In this document: positions 1 to 8,962 of the stretch, piece after piece
How positions within the stretch are numbered: position 1 is the stretch's first letter
Layout of the letters: every line of letters starts with the position of its first letter
Assembly: GCF_959608125.1 (NCBI RefSeq)
Contig: NZ_CAUHPG010000004.1
Span: 1 to 64,000, forward strand
DNA length: 64,000 nucleotides
Reading direction: 5' to 3'
DNA from: an uncultured Slackia sp.
GTDB taxonomy: Bacteria; Actinomycetota; Coriobacteriia; Coriobacteriales; Eggerthellaceae
Notes under the pieces: model-generated
What the model was told of the DNA's origin: nothing
The model's database searches: none
The model's input: the letters and a program-made list of their open reading frames with translations, nothing else
Translations under genes and position numbers: made by a program

Positions 1-60
1 CGGTTTTCAAGGTCCCCCGCCTCGTCTCCGAGGGGGTGCCGCGTCGAGCGGCGAGAAATC

Positions 61-111
61 ATATTATTCTCGCCGCATCGGGAAGTCAAGAACAAATTTA
101 AAAAAATTTTA
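61..111 (-). promoter_or_regulatory. Strong outward promoter with A/T-rich UP-like element (possible rRNA operon promoter)
   Basis: On the minus strand there is TTGACT (84-89), a 17-nt spacer and TAATAT (61-66). An A/T-only stretch lies directly upstream (about 95-111), like an UP element. Transcription would leave the window at its left end. The first transcribed bases end in CCTTGAAAACC (about 3-13), which resembles sequence in rRNA leaders. That the gene beyond the edge is an rRNA operon is an inference; the promoter elements themselves are visible. Confidence 0.6.
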
Positions 112-311
112 ACGTCTTGTGCCGCTGCCTTATCGAGCGCCTCCCGTGCGACAAGTCGAATATTATGGGGGCAAGATCGACTTGGCGCAAGACCCGTTTC
201 AGGCGTTCACGACTCCTCCATAGAACGGATGCGTGCGACATCCCGCCCCTCCTCTAATGCTCTAATACGTCAGCTTTGATAACGGGACGCGAAAGCGACG
301 GCATATGCGAA

Positions 312-349
312 GAAAAAAACGCCGCCTCGCTTTTCGCGAGACGGCGTTT
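312..349 (-). terminator. Rho-independent terminator of tyrS
   Basis: A GC-rich hairpin (arms about 318-330 and 335-349, loop TTTTC) is followed on the minus strand by a run of seven T residues. It lies about 60 nt after the tyrS stop codon. Confidence 0.85.
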
Positions 350-410
350 CTATTCGTCCTTCACAAAAGGAAGGCCGCCTTTTCAGACAGAGCCGACCAT
401 TCGACGGGAT

Positions 411-1649
411 TTATGCAAGGCGGAAGAACTTCTTCTTTCCGACCTGAACCTCAGCGGCAACAAGCAGCTCGGGAGCGACATTATACGCCTTCGCCTCGAG
501 AGCCTCGCCGTTGACCTTCACGGCGCCGCCGTCGATGAGACGACGGGCCTCGGAGACGCTCTGGGCAGCGCCCGCATCGACGAGAACCTTGGCGAAGTAG
601 ACCTTGCCTTCGTCGTTGGGGGTCAGGTCGGCTTCGAACACAGGGGCGTCGGCTGGGAAGCCGTGCTCCTTGAACTTCAGGTCGAAGTCGGCCTCTGCCG
701 CTGCAGCAGCCTCTTCGTCATGATAAGCGGCCACGATATTGCGAGCGAGTGCGCGCTTCACCTTATTGGGATGCAGCTCCTCGGCAGCGAGACCGCGCTC
801 GATTTCGTCGATTTCGGCGACGCTTGCCGTGGAGGCCAGGCGATAGTACTTCACCATGAGCTCGTCGGGGATGCTCATGACCTTGCCGAACATGTCGTTC
901 GCATCGTCGGTCAGACCGATGTAGTTGCCGTAGCTCTTGGACATCTTCTGCACGCCGTCGGTGCCCTCGAGCAGAGGAAGCGTCAGCGCAACCTGGGGTT
1001 CCATGCCCATCTTCTCCATGAGCTCGCGGCCGGCGAGCAGATTGAACAGCTGATCGGAACCGCCGAGCTCGACGTCGGCCTCGATGACGACCGAGTCGTA
1101 GGCCTGCATGACGGGATAGAGGAACTCGTGCAAAGCGATCGGCAGGCCGCCGGTATAGCGCTTGTGGAAGTCGTCGCGCTCGAGAATGCGGGCGACGGTG
1201 AAATTGCTCAGAAGCTTGAGCAGCTTCTCCATGTCGAGATTCAAGATCCACTCGGAGTTGTAACGCAGCGTGGTCCTCTCGGGGTCGAGGATCTTGAAGG
1301 CCTGGTCGACGTACGTCTGGGCGTTCGCCGCGATCTGCTCGCGCGTGAGCTGGGGACGCGTGGAATTACGGCCGGAAGGATCGCCGATCAGCGCGGTGCC
1401 GTCGCCGATGATGAGGGTCACGCGATGGCCGAGGTCCTGGAACTGGCGCAGCTTGCGCAGCGGAACCGCATGGCCGAGGTGGATATCGGGAGCCGTGGGA
1501 TCGACGCCGAGCTTGATATTGAGCTCTTTGCCGCGCTTGAGCTTTTCGAGAAGAAGGCTCTCGGGCACGAGGGTGTCGATTCCGGATTTGATGATGTGAA
1601 GCTGTTCTTCGGGAGTTATCGGACTCATCTCCTTTGCTGCGAAGCGCAT
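411..1649 (-). CDS. tyrS: Tyrosyl-tRNA synthetase
   Basis: This is a cytoplasmic class I aminoacyl-tRNA synthetase that charges tRNA-Tyr. The Rossmann domain carries the HIGH-type motif HLGHAVPL near residue 57, the tyrosine-pocket segment YPVMQAYDS and the KMSKS loop (QKMSKSYGN). The C-terminus has an S4-like RNA-binding domain (SVSEARRLIDGGAVKVNG). The length of 412 residues is normal for bacterial TyrRS. The chosen ATG follows directly after an in-frame stop. A second in-frame ATG at 1628 has AAAGGAG touching it, which is too close for a good ribosome site, so the start is uncertain by 7 residues. The gene is monocistronic with its own terminator. No T-box leader is visible in the roughly 100 bases upstream. 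Confidence 0.95.
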   Translation of the reverse strand: MRFAAKEMSPITPEEQLHIIKSGIDTLVPESLLLEKLKRGKELNIKLGVDPTAPDIHLGHAVPLRKLRQFQDLGHRVTLIIGDGTALIGDPSGRNSTRPQLTREQIAANAQTYVDQAFKILDPERTTLRYNSEWILNLDMEKLLKLLSNFTVARILERDDFHKRYTGGLPIALHEFLYPVMQAYDSVVIEADVELGGSDQLFNLLAGRELMEKMGMEPQVALTLPLLEGTDGVQKMSKSYGNYIGLTDDANDMFGKVMSIPDELMVKYYRLASTASVAEIDEIERGLAAEELHPNKVKRALARNIVAAYHDEEAAAAAEADFDLKFKEHGFPADAPVFEADLTPNDEGKVYFAKVLVDAGAAQSVSEARRLIDGGAVKVNGEALEAKAYNVAPELLVAAEVQVGKKKFFRLA

Positions 1650-1756
1650 GCGCGCATTTCACTCATAACTGGCTGACCGACCGTGCGGCGGGCCCTGCTT
1701 GCGAAAGGCTCGCCTCACGTTATGGAATTGCATGGTAGCACAGCGGCGTCGAAACG

Positions 1757-4225
1757 CTACTGAACGCCCCTGAATAGATGACCGGTGGTGCATCCTTCCG
1801 CCTTAGGAAGGGAATTGTCGCCCTTCGCCGCGATGTCACGCGCGCGGACGACGCGGGAAACGGCCTTGGTCGTCTGCTCGACGTTCATGAGCGTGGTATC
1901 CACCATGAACGCCGACACGCCCGCGGCGATGAGCTTGCACGCCAGATGGGCGGCGTCGAGCTGAACCGCGTTGTACAGGTGGCTCCTGCCGCACGAATCC
2001 GTAACGACCTGGAACTGGTAGCCCTTGCGGTCCTCGAGGAAGTGCGGGCTCTTGCGTCGGGCGCACTCGCCGCAGCGCTGGTCGCAGGGGCCCTGGCTCA
2101 TAAGCAGGCAATGCTCGGTGGTCATAAGCTCCTGGTAGCCCGACACGGTGAGGCCGAGCGGCACCGGGCTCTTCTCGCCGAGCTTTTCGATCTGGGCGAG
2201 CGTGAGCTCGGGCGAAAGCCACACGCGCTCGACGCCCATATCGGCCATCGCCTGAAGCGAATAGGCGTTCGTCAGGGGGATGTGCGGACCCGCCTCGACG
2301 ACCATGCCCTCGTCGATAGCGCGCGCGAGCTGGCCGAAGTTCTCGACGAACAGCGGCTTGCCGGGCTTGGCGTACTCCCAGACATCGAAGACGGGATCGG
2401 AATTCATGGGCTTCTTGTCCACCACGGGCATCGCCATCACGCATTTGCCGGGGTAGCCCGCCTGCTCGGCCGTCGCGCTCAGCTGGCCTGCGACGCACGC
2501 CTCGCCGCGACGGTAGTTCAGCACGGGAACGTAAATCGCGTCCGCACCCGCCCTCTTGGCGGCGCGGGCGCAAGCCGGGTTGGTCGCGAACGCAACGACC
2601 GTGCAGGGACGGTTCATCGCGGGAGCGGACTTGGCATTCTGCGGGGCCTTGGGGACCTTACGGTCACGGTAGCGCTCGAGCAGCGCCTCCTCGAGCCTCT
2701 TGAGCGCCTGAGTGCGCGCCTTGTGCAGGGCGGAGAACCCGATGCCGACGCCCTCGTCGATATCGACTTCGAGCGATTCGAAGAAAAACGGGGTGTTGCC
2801 CAGACGGTCGATGTGCTCGTAGGCCTCTTCGGACGTGACGGCCCTGGTGCGAGCAGCCTCGACGACGGGACCCTCGAAGCGCACCGAGGCGTCGAGACAG
2901 GACGCTTCGATGACCAGCGGCTCGCCGATTCTAAGCATCGCATGCGCACGCACGCCGATACGCGGCTCGAAAGCATCGTCGGTAAACGCCAGCGAAGCGT
3001 CGCGCACACGAAAGACGCGGTCGCCCTTGCCGACGCGCTTGGCAAGCGGGAATCGGCATCGGTCGCCTTGGAAGGACGCGTCCTCGAGCGTGTGGGCGAA
3101 ATGGCCCTTGCCCGTCCAGAATTCAAGCACGTCGCCCTCGTGCAGGTCGACTTCGGCAGAGACGGTCACGAAGCCGTCTTTGGCCTGAACGACGCGACCA
3201 ACGAACACGCCACGGTTGTTGGGACGGCCGTAGCTCATGATGTCGTTGCCGCGACGACCTTTCAGATACCCCTCGGTAAAGCCTCGGCTGAACGCCTCCG
3301 TGAGCATGCGACGCTCATCGTCGGTGGGACCGACCCCTTCTTCGCGCAGGCGCGCGGCGGCCTCGACGGGGTCTTCGATGCCGTATTCGTCGCAGTGCTC
3401 GGCAAGGCGGTCGAGCACCGCGCGATACACGCCCACGACGGTCGAAACGTATTCGGGCGACTTCATGCGGCCCTCGATTTTCACGCTGTCGACGCCGGTG
3501 GCGCCGAGCTCGATCAACGTGTCGATCGAGCATAGGTCTTTCGGGGAGAGCAGATGCTCGCCCGGAGAGGGCAGCGCATTGCGCACGGCGGCGTTGTGCA
3601 GCGAATACGGAAGCCTGCACGCCTGCGCGCACATGCCCCTGTTCGCGGAGCGCCCGCCGATAAGCGAGCTCATGAAACACTGGCCCGAGTAGCAGATGCA
3701 CAGCGCGCCGTGGCCGAAGCATTCTGCGGTCATGCCGTACTCGTGGGCCGCGGCGCTCGCTTCGGCGATTTCGAGCAGGGTCAGCTCGCGGGCGAACGTG
3801 ACACGCGATGCGCCCAACGCCGCAACGGCCTTGACGCCGTCGACGCCGTGGGTATTCATCTGCGTCGAAATATGGACTTTCGCCTCAGGAAGCACCCTGC
3901 GCACTTCGCGGGCGAGGCCGATATCTTGGATGATAAAGGCATCGACGCCGCGGCGCCACGCCTGGCGCACGAGCTCGAGGGCCTTGGAGCCCTCGTCGGC
4001 TATGACGGCGATATTGACCGTCATATAAATGTTGACACCGCGCAGATGGGCGTAATCGCACGCCTGCGCGAGATTGTCGAGCGTGAAATTGTCGGCGCCA
4101 CGGCGGGCATTGAAATCCTCGCATCCGAGGTATACGGCGTCGGCGCCGGCCTGGACCGCAGCATGCAGACACGTCATGTTGCCTGCAGGCGCGAGCAATT
4201 CCAGGTTACGGTATGGGTTCGTCAT
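1757..4225 (-). CDS. U32 family peptidase / RlhA-type 23S rRNA hydroxylation protein
   Basis: The 822-residue protein has the U32 N-terminal domain starting LELLAPAGNMTCLHAAVQAG. The family signature ECFGHGALCICYSGQC lies near residue 170, followed by MSSLIGGRSANRGMC. A C-terminal region has further cysteines (CDQRCGEC near residue 735) and matches long U32 proteins with the DUF3656-type insertion. In E. coli the long member RlhA is needed for 5-hydroxycytidine at 23S rRNA C2501; the conserved cysteines fit an Fe-S role. The start was set at 4225 (MTNPYRNLELL) because AAGGAT lies about 8 nt upstream. An ATG 35 codons further out would give an implausible leader and overlap the divergent PBP gene. 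Function by family is fairly sure; rRNA modification is inferred. Confidence 0.85.
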   Translation of the reverse strand: MTNPYRNLELLAPAGNMTCLHAAVQAGADAVYLGCEDFNARRGADNFTLDNLAQACDYAHLRGVNIYMTVNIAVIADEGSKALELVRQAWRRGVDAFIIQDIGLAREVRRVLPEAKVHISTQMNTHGVDGVKAVAALGASRVTFARELTLLEIAEASAAAHEYGMTAECFGHGALCICYSGQCFMSSLIGGRSANRGMCAQACRLPYSLHNAAVRNALPSPGEHLLSPKDLCSIDTLIELGATGVDSVKIEGRMKSPEYVSTVVGVYRAVLDRLAEHCDEYGIEDPVEAAARLREEGVGPTDDERRMLTEAFSRGFTEGYLKGRRGNDIMSYGRPNNRGVFVGRVVQAKDGFVTVSAEVDLHEGDVLEFWTGKGHFAHTLEDASFQGDRCRFPLAKRVGKGDRVFRVRDASLAFTDDAFEPRIGVRAHAMLRIGEPLVIEASCLDASVRFEGPVVEAARTRAVTSEEAYEHIDRLGNTPFFFESLEVDIDEGVGIGFSALHKARTQALKRLEEALLERYRDRKVPKAPQNAKSAPAMNRPCTVVAFATNPACARAAKRAGADAIYVPVLNYRRGEACVAGQLSATAEQAGYPGKCVMAMPVVDKKPMNSDPVFDVWEYAKPGKPLFVENFGQLARAIDEGMVVEAGPHIPLTNAYSLQAMADMGVERVWLSPELTLAQIEKLGEKSPVPLGLTVSGYQELMTTEHCLLMSQGPCDQRCGECARRKSPHFLEDRKGYQFQVVTDSCGRSHLYNAVQLDAAHLACKLIAAGVSAFMVDTTLMNVEQTTKAVSRVVRARDIAAKGDNSLPKAEGCTTGHLFRGVQ

Positions 4226-4263
4226 GGAAAATATCCTTATCGTTATCGAGCAACTTTGCGAAT

Positions 4264-4282
4264 GATACCGCTTTCGGGTATC
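4264..4282. promoter_or_regulatory. Palindrome between divergent U32 and PBP genes
   Basis: The inverted repeat GATACC-N7-GGTATC lies in the 66-bp divergent intergenic region, 9 nt before the PBP start. It could be an operator for either gene or a short hairpin. No regulator is identified. Confidence 0.3.
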
Positions 4283-4291
4283 GTATCCTCC

Positions 4292-6571
4292 ATGAAACCA
4301 CGGAGAAAACAGCGCGAATCGCGCGCACACGCTGGGCTGTGGACCGTACTTATCGTCACGGTAGGTATCGGAGCGGCCTTATTCGGTTGCTACCAGGGCG
4401 GAATGGCGCTCGTCGACGAATGGTGCAAGGACCTTCCCGACGTGCGCGATACCGACGCGTACAACCTCGCTGAGAAATCCACCATCTATGCGAACGATTA
4501 CGACGAAGCGAGCGGCACGGGCACCGTTTTGGCGGAGCTGTACCTCGAAAAGCGCGAGCCTGTCGAAATCGACCAGGTGAGCAGATACGTCCTCGAGGGC
4601 ACCGTCGCAACCGAGGACGTCCGATTCTATCAGCATAACGGCGTCGACCTCCAGGGCATCGTGCGCGCGCTTGCCGTCAACCTCGCAGGCGGCCAAGAGG
4701 GCGCCTCAACGATCACGCAGCAATACGTGCGCAACACCCTGATCGCCGACGAGATGACCGACATCTCCCTGAAGCGCAAGGTGCGCGAGATGGAGCTTGC
4801 CGTCGACCTCGAGAAGATATTCACCAAAGACGAGATCTTGATGATGTACCTCAACACCATCAACTACGGCGACGGCTGCTACGGCATCCAGGCTGCAGCC
4901 GACCACTACTACTCCGTCAACGCCGACAACCTGACCATCGCACAAGCCGCCACGCTGATCGGCATCCCCAACTCCCCCACGATGTACAACCCGACCATCA
5001 ACCCCGAAGCGGCGATGGAGCGACGTAACGTCGTGCTTTCGCGCATGCTCACCAACGGGGTCATCACGCAGGACGAATACAACGCGGCAAAAGCCGAAGA
5101 CCTCAACCTCAACGTCAAGGCCGAAGACGGCCAGAACGGCATCAATCTGTACCCCTGGTTCACCACTTGGGTACGCGACCTGCTGCTTGCGCAAGACAAT
5201 CCGTACGACTTCACCACCGACAAGCTGTTCAAGGGCGGCTACACGATCGTCACGAGTCTCGACCCGAAAATGCAGCAGTACGCCGAAGAGGCCGTGAATG
5301 AACAGTACGAAAAAGGCCGCCTCGCCGACAAGAGGCAAGAGTTCGCCCTGACCCTGATCGATCCCTCAACGGGCTTCGTCAAGGCCATGATCGGCGGCAA
5401 GGACTACTGGAACGGCGATCAGTTCAACATCGCGACCAGCTCCAACGGCAGGCCCGTCGGCTCCACGTTCAAGGCGTTCACCCTTGCCGACGCCATCGAG
5501 AAAGGCATCAGCCCCTCCACGAACATGAACTGCGACGGTCCCGTGAAGGTCGAAAGCGGAGGCGGTTCGTCGCACTCCATCTATAACTACGGCAAAGCCG
5601 ACTACGGCACGCTTTCGATCGCCGACATGACCGCCGTCTCGTCGAACACGGGATTCGTGCGCCTGTCGTTCACCGATTCGGAGAAAAGCGGCGTCACGCC
5701 CCAGTCGATCAACGAGATGGCAGCCCGCCTCGGGCTGAACAAGGCGAACCTGAAGCAGAACGTGCCCACCACCACGCTCGGCGTCGAAAACGCCAACACC
5801 ACGGAAATGGCAGCCGCATACGCCACGTTCGCAAACGGAGGCGTCTATCGCGAGCCCACGCCCGTTGTCAAGATCATCGACCGTGACGGCGAAACCATCG
5901 TCGACAAAAGCGCAGGTTCGAAGGGCACGCAAGCCCTCGATTCCTCCGTCGCTTACGCCGTCACGCAGGTGCTCCAGGGCGTCATCACCAAGCCCATGGG
6001 AACGGCGGGCGACGCCATGCTGGCATCGGGTCAGGTCGCCGCAGGCAAAACCGGAACGACCGACGATTGGCATGACCTGTGGTTCGTCGGCTACACCCCG
6101 CAGCTTTCCTGCGCCGTATGGACAGGAGACCGATCCAATCAGGCCGAGCTGAGCACGAGCCCCTGGAACCAGCTGATTTGGAAGAGTCTTATGACGAAAT
6201 GCCTCGCCGACTCCCCTATCAAGGAATTCGCCAAGGCGCCAACGCCCAACTACGACAGCTCCTACAAAGGTTCGTATGGATCGAAATCCGATGAAGACGA
6301 GGACGACGACGAATCTTTGTCGGATGAGTCCGACTCCGAGAAGGACGCGTCCGACAAATCGCCGAACGCCTCGGGCAATACGACTGGAAATACGGGAGGC
6401 TCGAGCGGGAGTGACGACACCGCAAAGCCGCCTGTCAGCCCCGACCCCGAGCCCAAACCCGATCCGACCCCCGACCCCGACCCCGAGCCCGATCCGACCC
6501 CCGACCCCGAGCCAAGTCCTGATCCTGGCGGAGGGACAGGCGGCAGCGGAGGCACGACCCCTACCCCTTAG
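4292..6571 (+). CDS. Class A penicillin-binding protein (transglycosylase/transpeptidase)
   Basis: This bifunctional cell-wall synthase polymerises lipid II glycan strands and cross-links the peptides. After a basic N-terminus and one membrane anchor (LWTVLIVTVGIGAALFGC, residues about 16-34) comes a GT51 domain with EDVRFYQHNGVD, GASTITQQYVRN and the KVREMELAVDLEK segment. The transpeptidase domain has the SxxK nucleophile in GSTFKAF, SxN in SSNTG and KTGT in AAGKTGTTDD. The C-terminus is an acidic, serine-rich linker and a repetitive Asp-Pro/Glu-Pro tail ending Gly-Thr-Pro rich. The product is about 759 residues. The start at 4292 (MKPRRKQRES) was preferred to an ATG at 4262; neither has a strong Shine-Dalgarno. 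A terminator follows. Confidence 0.93.
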   Translation: MKPRRKQRESRAHAGLWTVLIVTVGIGAALFGCYQGGMALVDEWCKDLPDVRDTDAYNLAEKSTIYANDYDEASGTGTVLAELYLEKREPVEIDQVSRYVLEGTVATEDVRFYQHNGVDLQGIVRALAVNLAGGQEGASTITQQYVRNTLIADEMTDISLKRKVREMELAVDLEKIFTKDEILMMYLNTINYGDGCYGIQAAADHYYSVNADNLTIAQAATLIGIPNSPTMYNPTINPEAAMERRNVVLSRMLTNGVITQDEYNAAKAEDLNLNVKAEDGQNGINLYPWFTTWVRDLLLAQDNPYDFTTDKLFKGGYTIVTSLDPKMQQYAEEAVNEQYEKGRLADKRQEFALTLIDPSTGFVKAMIGGKDYWNGDQFNIATSSNGRPVGSTFKAFTLADAIEKGISPSTNMNCDGPVKVESGGGSSHSIYNYGKADYGTLSIADMTAVSSNTGFVRLSFTDSEKSGVTPQSINEMAARLGLNKANLKQNVPTTTLGVENANTTEMAAAYATFANGGVYREPTPVVKIIDRDGETIVDKSAGSKGTQALDSSVAYAVTQVLQGVITKPMGTAGDAMLASGQVAAGKTGTTDDWHDLWFVGYTPQLSCAVWTGDRSNQAELSTSPWNQLIWKSLMTKCLADSPIKEFAKAPTPNYDSSYKGSYGSKSDEDEDDDESLSDESDSEKDASDKSPNASGNTTGNTGGSSGSDDTAKPPVSPDPEPKPDPTPDPDPEPDPTPDPEPSPDPGGGTGGSGGTTPTP

Positions 6572-6598
6572 CGAATCGAGACGGCTCGGCGCCGGTGC

Positions 6599-6632
6599 AA
6601 AGGCGGAAGCTTCATGGCTTCCGCCTTCTTTA
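6599..6632 (+). terminator. Terminator after the PBP gene
   Basis: A perfect stem (arms 6600-6610 and 6616-6627, loop TTCAT) is followed by a CTTTAT tract, 28 nt after the PBP stop. Confidence 0.75.
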
Positions 6633-6744
6633 TGCTCTCGCGAAACCGACAGAATACAGAGCGATGCCGAGTGCTATGATGACCTCGACCGTAATTGCCG
6701 GCAAAACAATCGCAATGCCGGCCGAATCATGAAAGAGATCGATC

Positions 6745-7581
6745 ATGAACGATAACCAGCAAACCCCCGAAACCTGTTCGCACAACTGCGGAACCTGCTC
6801 GAGCTCCTGCTCCGAGCGCACTGCTCCTCAAAAACTCTCCCCGAACGCCGTTTCGAAAGTCGGTAAGGTGGTCGGCATCGTTTCCGGCAAAGGCGGCGTC
6901 GGCAAGACCCTCGTCACCTGCCTGATCGCGTCCGAGCTGCAGAAAGCAGGCAAGCGCGTCGGCATCATGGACGCCGACGTGACGGGACCCTCTATTCCCA
7001 AGGCATTCGGCGCCAAAGGCCCGCTGACCGCCGACACAAACGGTCTCAATCCCGCCGAAAGCGCATCGGGCATCAAGATGATTTCCACCAACCTGATGCT
7101 CCCGAAAGAGGATATGGCCGTCGCCTGGCGCGGGCCGGTCGTTTCGGGCATCATCAGCCAATTCTTCAACGAGGTGAACTGGGGCGAAATCGACTACCTT
7201 CTCGTCGACATGCCCCCGGGCACCAGCGATGTTCTGCTGACCGTTTTCCAACAGCTGCCGCTCGACGGCATCGTCACGGTGTCCGCACCTCAGGAGCTTG
7301 TGGCCATGATAGTCGGCAAGGCCGTCAACCTGGCCCACGATATGGACGTCGACGTACTCGGCCTGGTCGAGAATATGGCCTACTACGAATGCGACGAATG
7401 CCATAAGAAGCACTACATCTTCGGCGAACCCCAAGGTGCCGAAGTGGCCGAGCGCTACGGCATCGGCTCCTACGCCACGCTCCCCATGGACCCCGCCGTC
7501 GCCGCCCTGGTCGACGCAGGCGAAATCGAACGTTACGACGCGCACGACGCCCTCAAGCCCATCCTCGACGTCATCCAGTAA
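6745..7581 (+). CDS. Mrp/NBP35-family Fe-S cluster carrier ATPase
   Basis: This cytosolic P-loop ATPase of the Mrp/ApbC/NBP35 group carries and transfers [4Fe-4S] clusters to apoproteins. The 278-residue protein begins with a cysteine cluster (CSHNCGTCSSSC, about residues 11-22) as in NBP35-type members. The deviant Walker A motif is SGKGGVGKT near residue 50, then GIMDADVTGPS and the Walker B region LLVDMPPGTSD. A CDEC pair near residue 218 is the cluster-bridging CxxC seen in dimeric Mrp proteins. The gene is monocistronic between two terminators. The likely partners are the anaerobic Fe-S enzymes encoded in this genome, but no client is identified by neighbourhood. Confidence 0.92.
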   Translation: MNDNQQTPETCSHNCGTCSSSCSERTAPQKLSPNAVSKVGKVVGIVSGKGGVGKTLVTCLIASELQKAGKRVGIMDADVTGPSIPKAFGAKGPLTADTNGLNPAESASGIKMISTNLMLPKEDMAVAWRGPVVSGIISQFFNEVNWGEIDYLLVDMPPGTSDVLLTVFQQLPLDGIVTVSAPQELVAMIVGKAVNLAHDMDVDVLGLVENMAYYECDECHKKHYIFGEPQGAEVAERYGIGSYATLPMDPAVAALVDAGEIERYDAHDALKPILDVIQ

Positions 7582-7605
7582 AACGACACTATCGTGCGAC
7601 AAAAC

Positions 7606-7643
7606 GAAGCGCCCGAACGAATCTCTCGTTCGGGCGCTTTTCT
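7606..7643 (+). terminator. Terminator after the Mrp gene
   Basis: A long perfect hairpin (arms about 7606-7620 and 7626-7640, loop ATCTC) is followed by TTTTCTT, 25 nt after the stop. It also separates the gene from the convergent membrane-protein pair. Confidence 0.85.
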
Positions 7644-7696
7644 TATATCGAACCCAACGGTCGCATCGAACTTTTACGGCGCGTCGAATCCGTCCT

Positions 7697-8257
7697 CTAG
7701 CAGCGACGCTTGCGCGCTGCGCGCGCCTTGCGCTTCGCGTCTATACGGCGCTCTCGCGCGGCCTCCTTGCGTTCATACCAATCTTCGGGATACGTAGTCT
7801 TCTTCACCTGCCAGGCCACGCAGGCCGTGACGATGACGAACAGGGCCTCGACTGAGTACAGCAAACCGGCCGTGCCAAGCGATATCTTGCTCGCAAGGTC
7901 CCATCCACCCAAAAGCGCGCTGACAAATGCAATCGCAAAAAACGGCGTGATGCGCGACGGCGTACGAGCACCGATTGCGCCGAGAAACGCATAAGCGACA
8001 TTCGCCACAAACGACGCCAGAGGTATGGCGCTACGCGCAAGAAACACCATGAATAAATCGAGGTTGCCGAACATATCGAACAGCGGTGTTTCTTGCACGA
8101 GCAGAATCCCCTCGTCCACGACGAATGACAGAAGAGCCCAGCCCACCATGACGCGGCACAAGACGCGCAATACGCGCTGCTGCAGCGTGATTTTGTCTTC
8201 GGGCAGAACGAGGCCCCGTTGTCCCTGACGCCCCGTCTGAGACGTTTCCTCAGACAT
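7697..8257 (-). CDS. Four-helix membrane protein, unknown function
   Basis: I do not recognise this 186-residue protein. It has a hydrophilic N-terminus of about 30 residues and about four hydrophobic segments (near residues 37-55, 68-95, 105-122 and 130-150). The C-terminal tail is strongly basic (ERRIDAKRKARAARKRRC) and would face the cytoplasm. The start ATG has GGAGG 6 nt upstream. The gene overlaps the 3' end of the next upstream membrane gene by 8 nt, so the two are almost certainly co-transcribed and perhaps act together. Confidence 0.75.
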   Translation of the reverse strand: MSEETSQTGRQGQRGLVLPEDKITLQQRVLRVLCRVMVGWALLSFVVDEGILLVQETPLFDMFGNLDLFMVFLARSAIPLASFVANVAYAFLGAIGARTPSRITPFFAIAFVSALLGGWDLASKISLGTAGLLYSVEALFVIVTACVAWQVKKTTYPEDWYERKEAARERRIDAKRKARAARKRRC

Positions 8258-8708
8258 CGTCGGCCTCCGTGCGCATGCGCGCGGCTACGAGGGCACGCGA
8301 GACCTCGCCCGCCAGAGATGCGGTGGCGAAAAGAAGCGCCGAACCGACGGCCGCCGTCCATCCGATTTCATAAAGCAATCCGATAACGAGACAGGCGACC
8401 AAAGAGACCAGAAACAGAACCGAGCCGACGAGAGAAACAGCGCGCAGTGCATCCATGCGGCGAACGAGCCGGGCGCAACGCAGACCGAACAGGCAGACGC
8501 AACATGAAACGATGGAGGCGACGAGCAATACCGTACCTGCCGCCGCGTAAGCAGTGCCCGCGTGCAAAACGAGGCCTGCAGCCTCAAGGGAGCCCGCGCC
8601 GACAAGCGGAACGTTCGAGAGAAGAAAACACGACGCAACGGCACAGAGAAGCGACCAGAGAGTTCCGACGATGCAAAGGGCGCGCAAGGCCGTGCGCATT
8701 CTGTTCAT
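8250..8708 (-). CDS. Small four-helix membrane protein, unknown function
   Basis: The protein has 152 residues, about four hydrophobic segments and many small or cysteine residues in the second one (VASIVSCCVCLFGLRCARL). AAAGGCGG lies upstream of the ATG. It is the first gene of a two-gene unit with the 186-residue membrane protein (8-nt overlap). No family is recognised. The spacing and shared topology suggest a heteromeric membrane pair, which is inference only. Confidence 0.7.
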   Translation of the reverse strand: MNRMRTALRALCIVGTLWSLLCAVASCFLLSNVPLVGAGSLEAAGLVLHAGTAYAAAGTVLLVASIVSCCVCLFGLRCARLVRRMDALRAVSLVGSVLFLVSLVACLVIGLLYEIGWTAAVGSALLFATASLAGEVSRALVAARMRTEADDV

Positions 8709-8771
8709 ACGGCCGCCTTTCTCGCAATGGACCTTTATCGACGTCTCGACTCGACAAGAACGTCGAAAACG

Positions 8772-8797
8772 AAAAACGCCGCTCTTTCGAGCGGCGC
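8772..8797 (-). terminator. Terminator of tRNA-Ala copy 1
   Basis: GCCGCTC-GAAA-GAGCGGC is followed by TTTTT on the minus strand, 9 nt after the CCA end. Confidence 0.8.
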
Positions 8798-8805
8798 AGA
8801 GTTAA

Positions 8806-8881
8806 TGGTGGAGCCTAGGGGGATCGAACCCCTGACCTCATGGCTGCCAGCCATGCGCTCTCCCAGCTGAGCTAAGGCCCC
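8806..8881 (-). tRNA. tRNA-Ala (anticodon GGC), copy 1
   Basis: The full cloverleaf is readable: acceptor GGGGCCT/AGGCTCC, D-arm GCTC...GAGC, anticodon arm CATGG-CTGGCAG-CCATG with anticodon GGC, and T-arm with TTCGATC. CCA is encoded. The molecule is 76 nt. Confidence 0.96.
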
Positions 8882-8934
8882 GTATTGGGTTCCGTGCTTT
8901 CGGGTCGCTTCCCTTTCGCGCGGTGCGAGAATTT

Positions 8935-8962
8935 ATTATACGGATTCGAAAACGAGAGTCAA
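8935..8962 (-). promoter_or_regulatory. Promoter of tRNA-Ala copy 1
   Basis: TTGACT (8957-8962), a 16-nt spacer and a perfect TATAAT (8935-8940) lie on the minus strand about 50 nt before the mature tRNA end. Confidence 0.85.

Noticed and set aside
258..268. TGCTCTAATAC shared between 258-268 and 19689-19699
   Set aside because: An 11-mer shared once between two intergenic regions in 64 kb, without symmetry or common context, is likely chance.
276..1676. Long open frame opposite tyrS, and similar long antisense frames at 1778-3535, 29645-30874, 49340-50968 and 57396-59495
   Set aside because: High GC makes stop codons rare in the antisense frames of real genes. These frames have no family motifs and mirror the codon pattern of the genes on the other strand.
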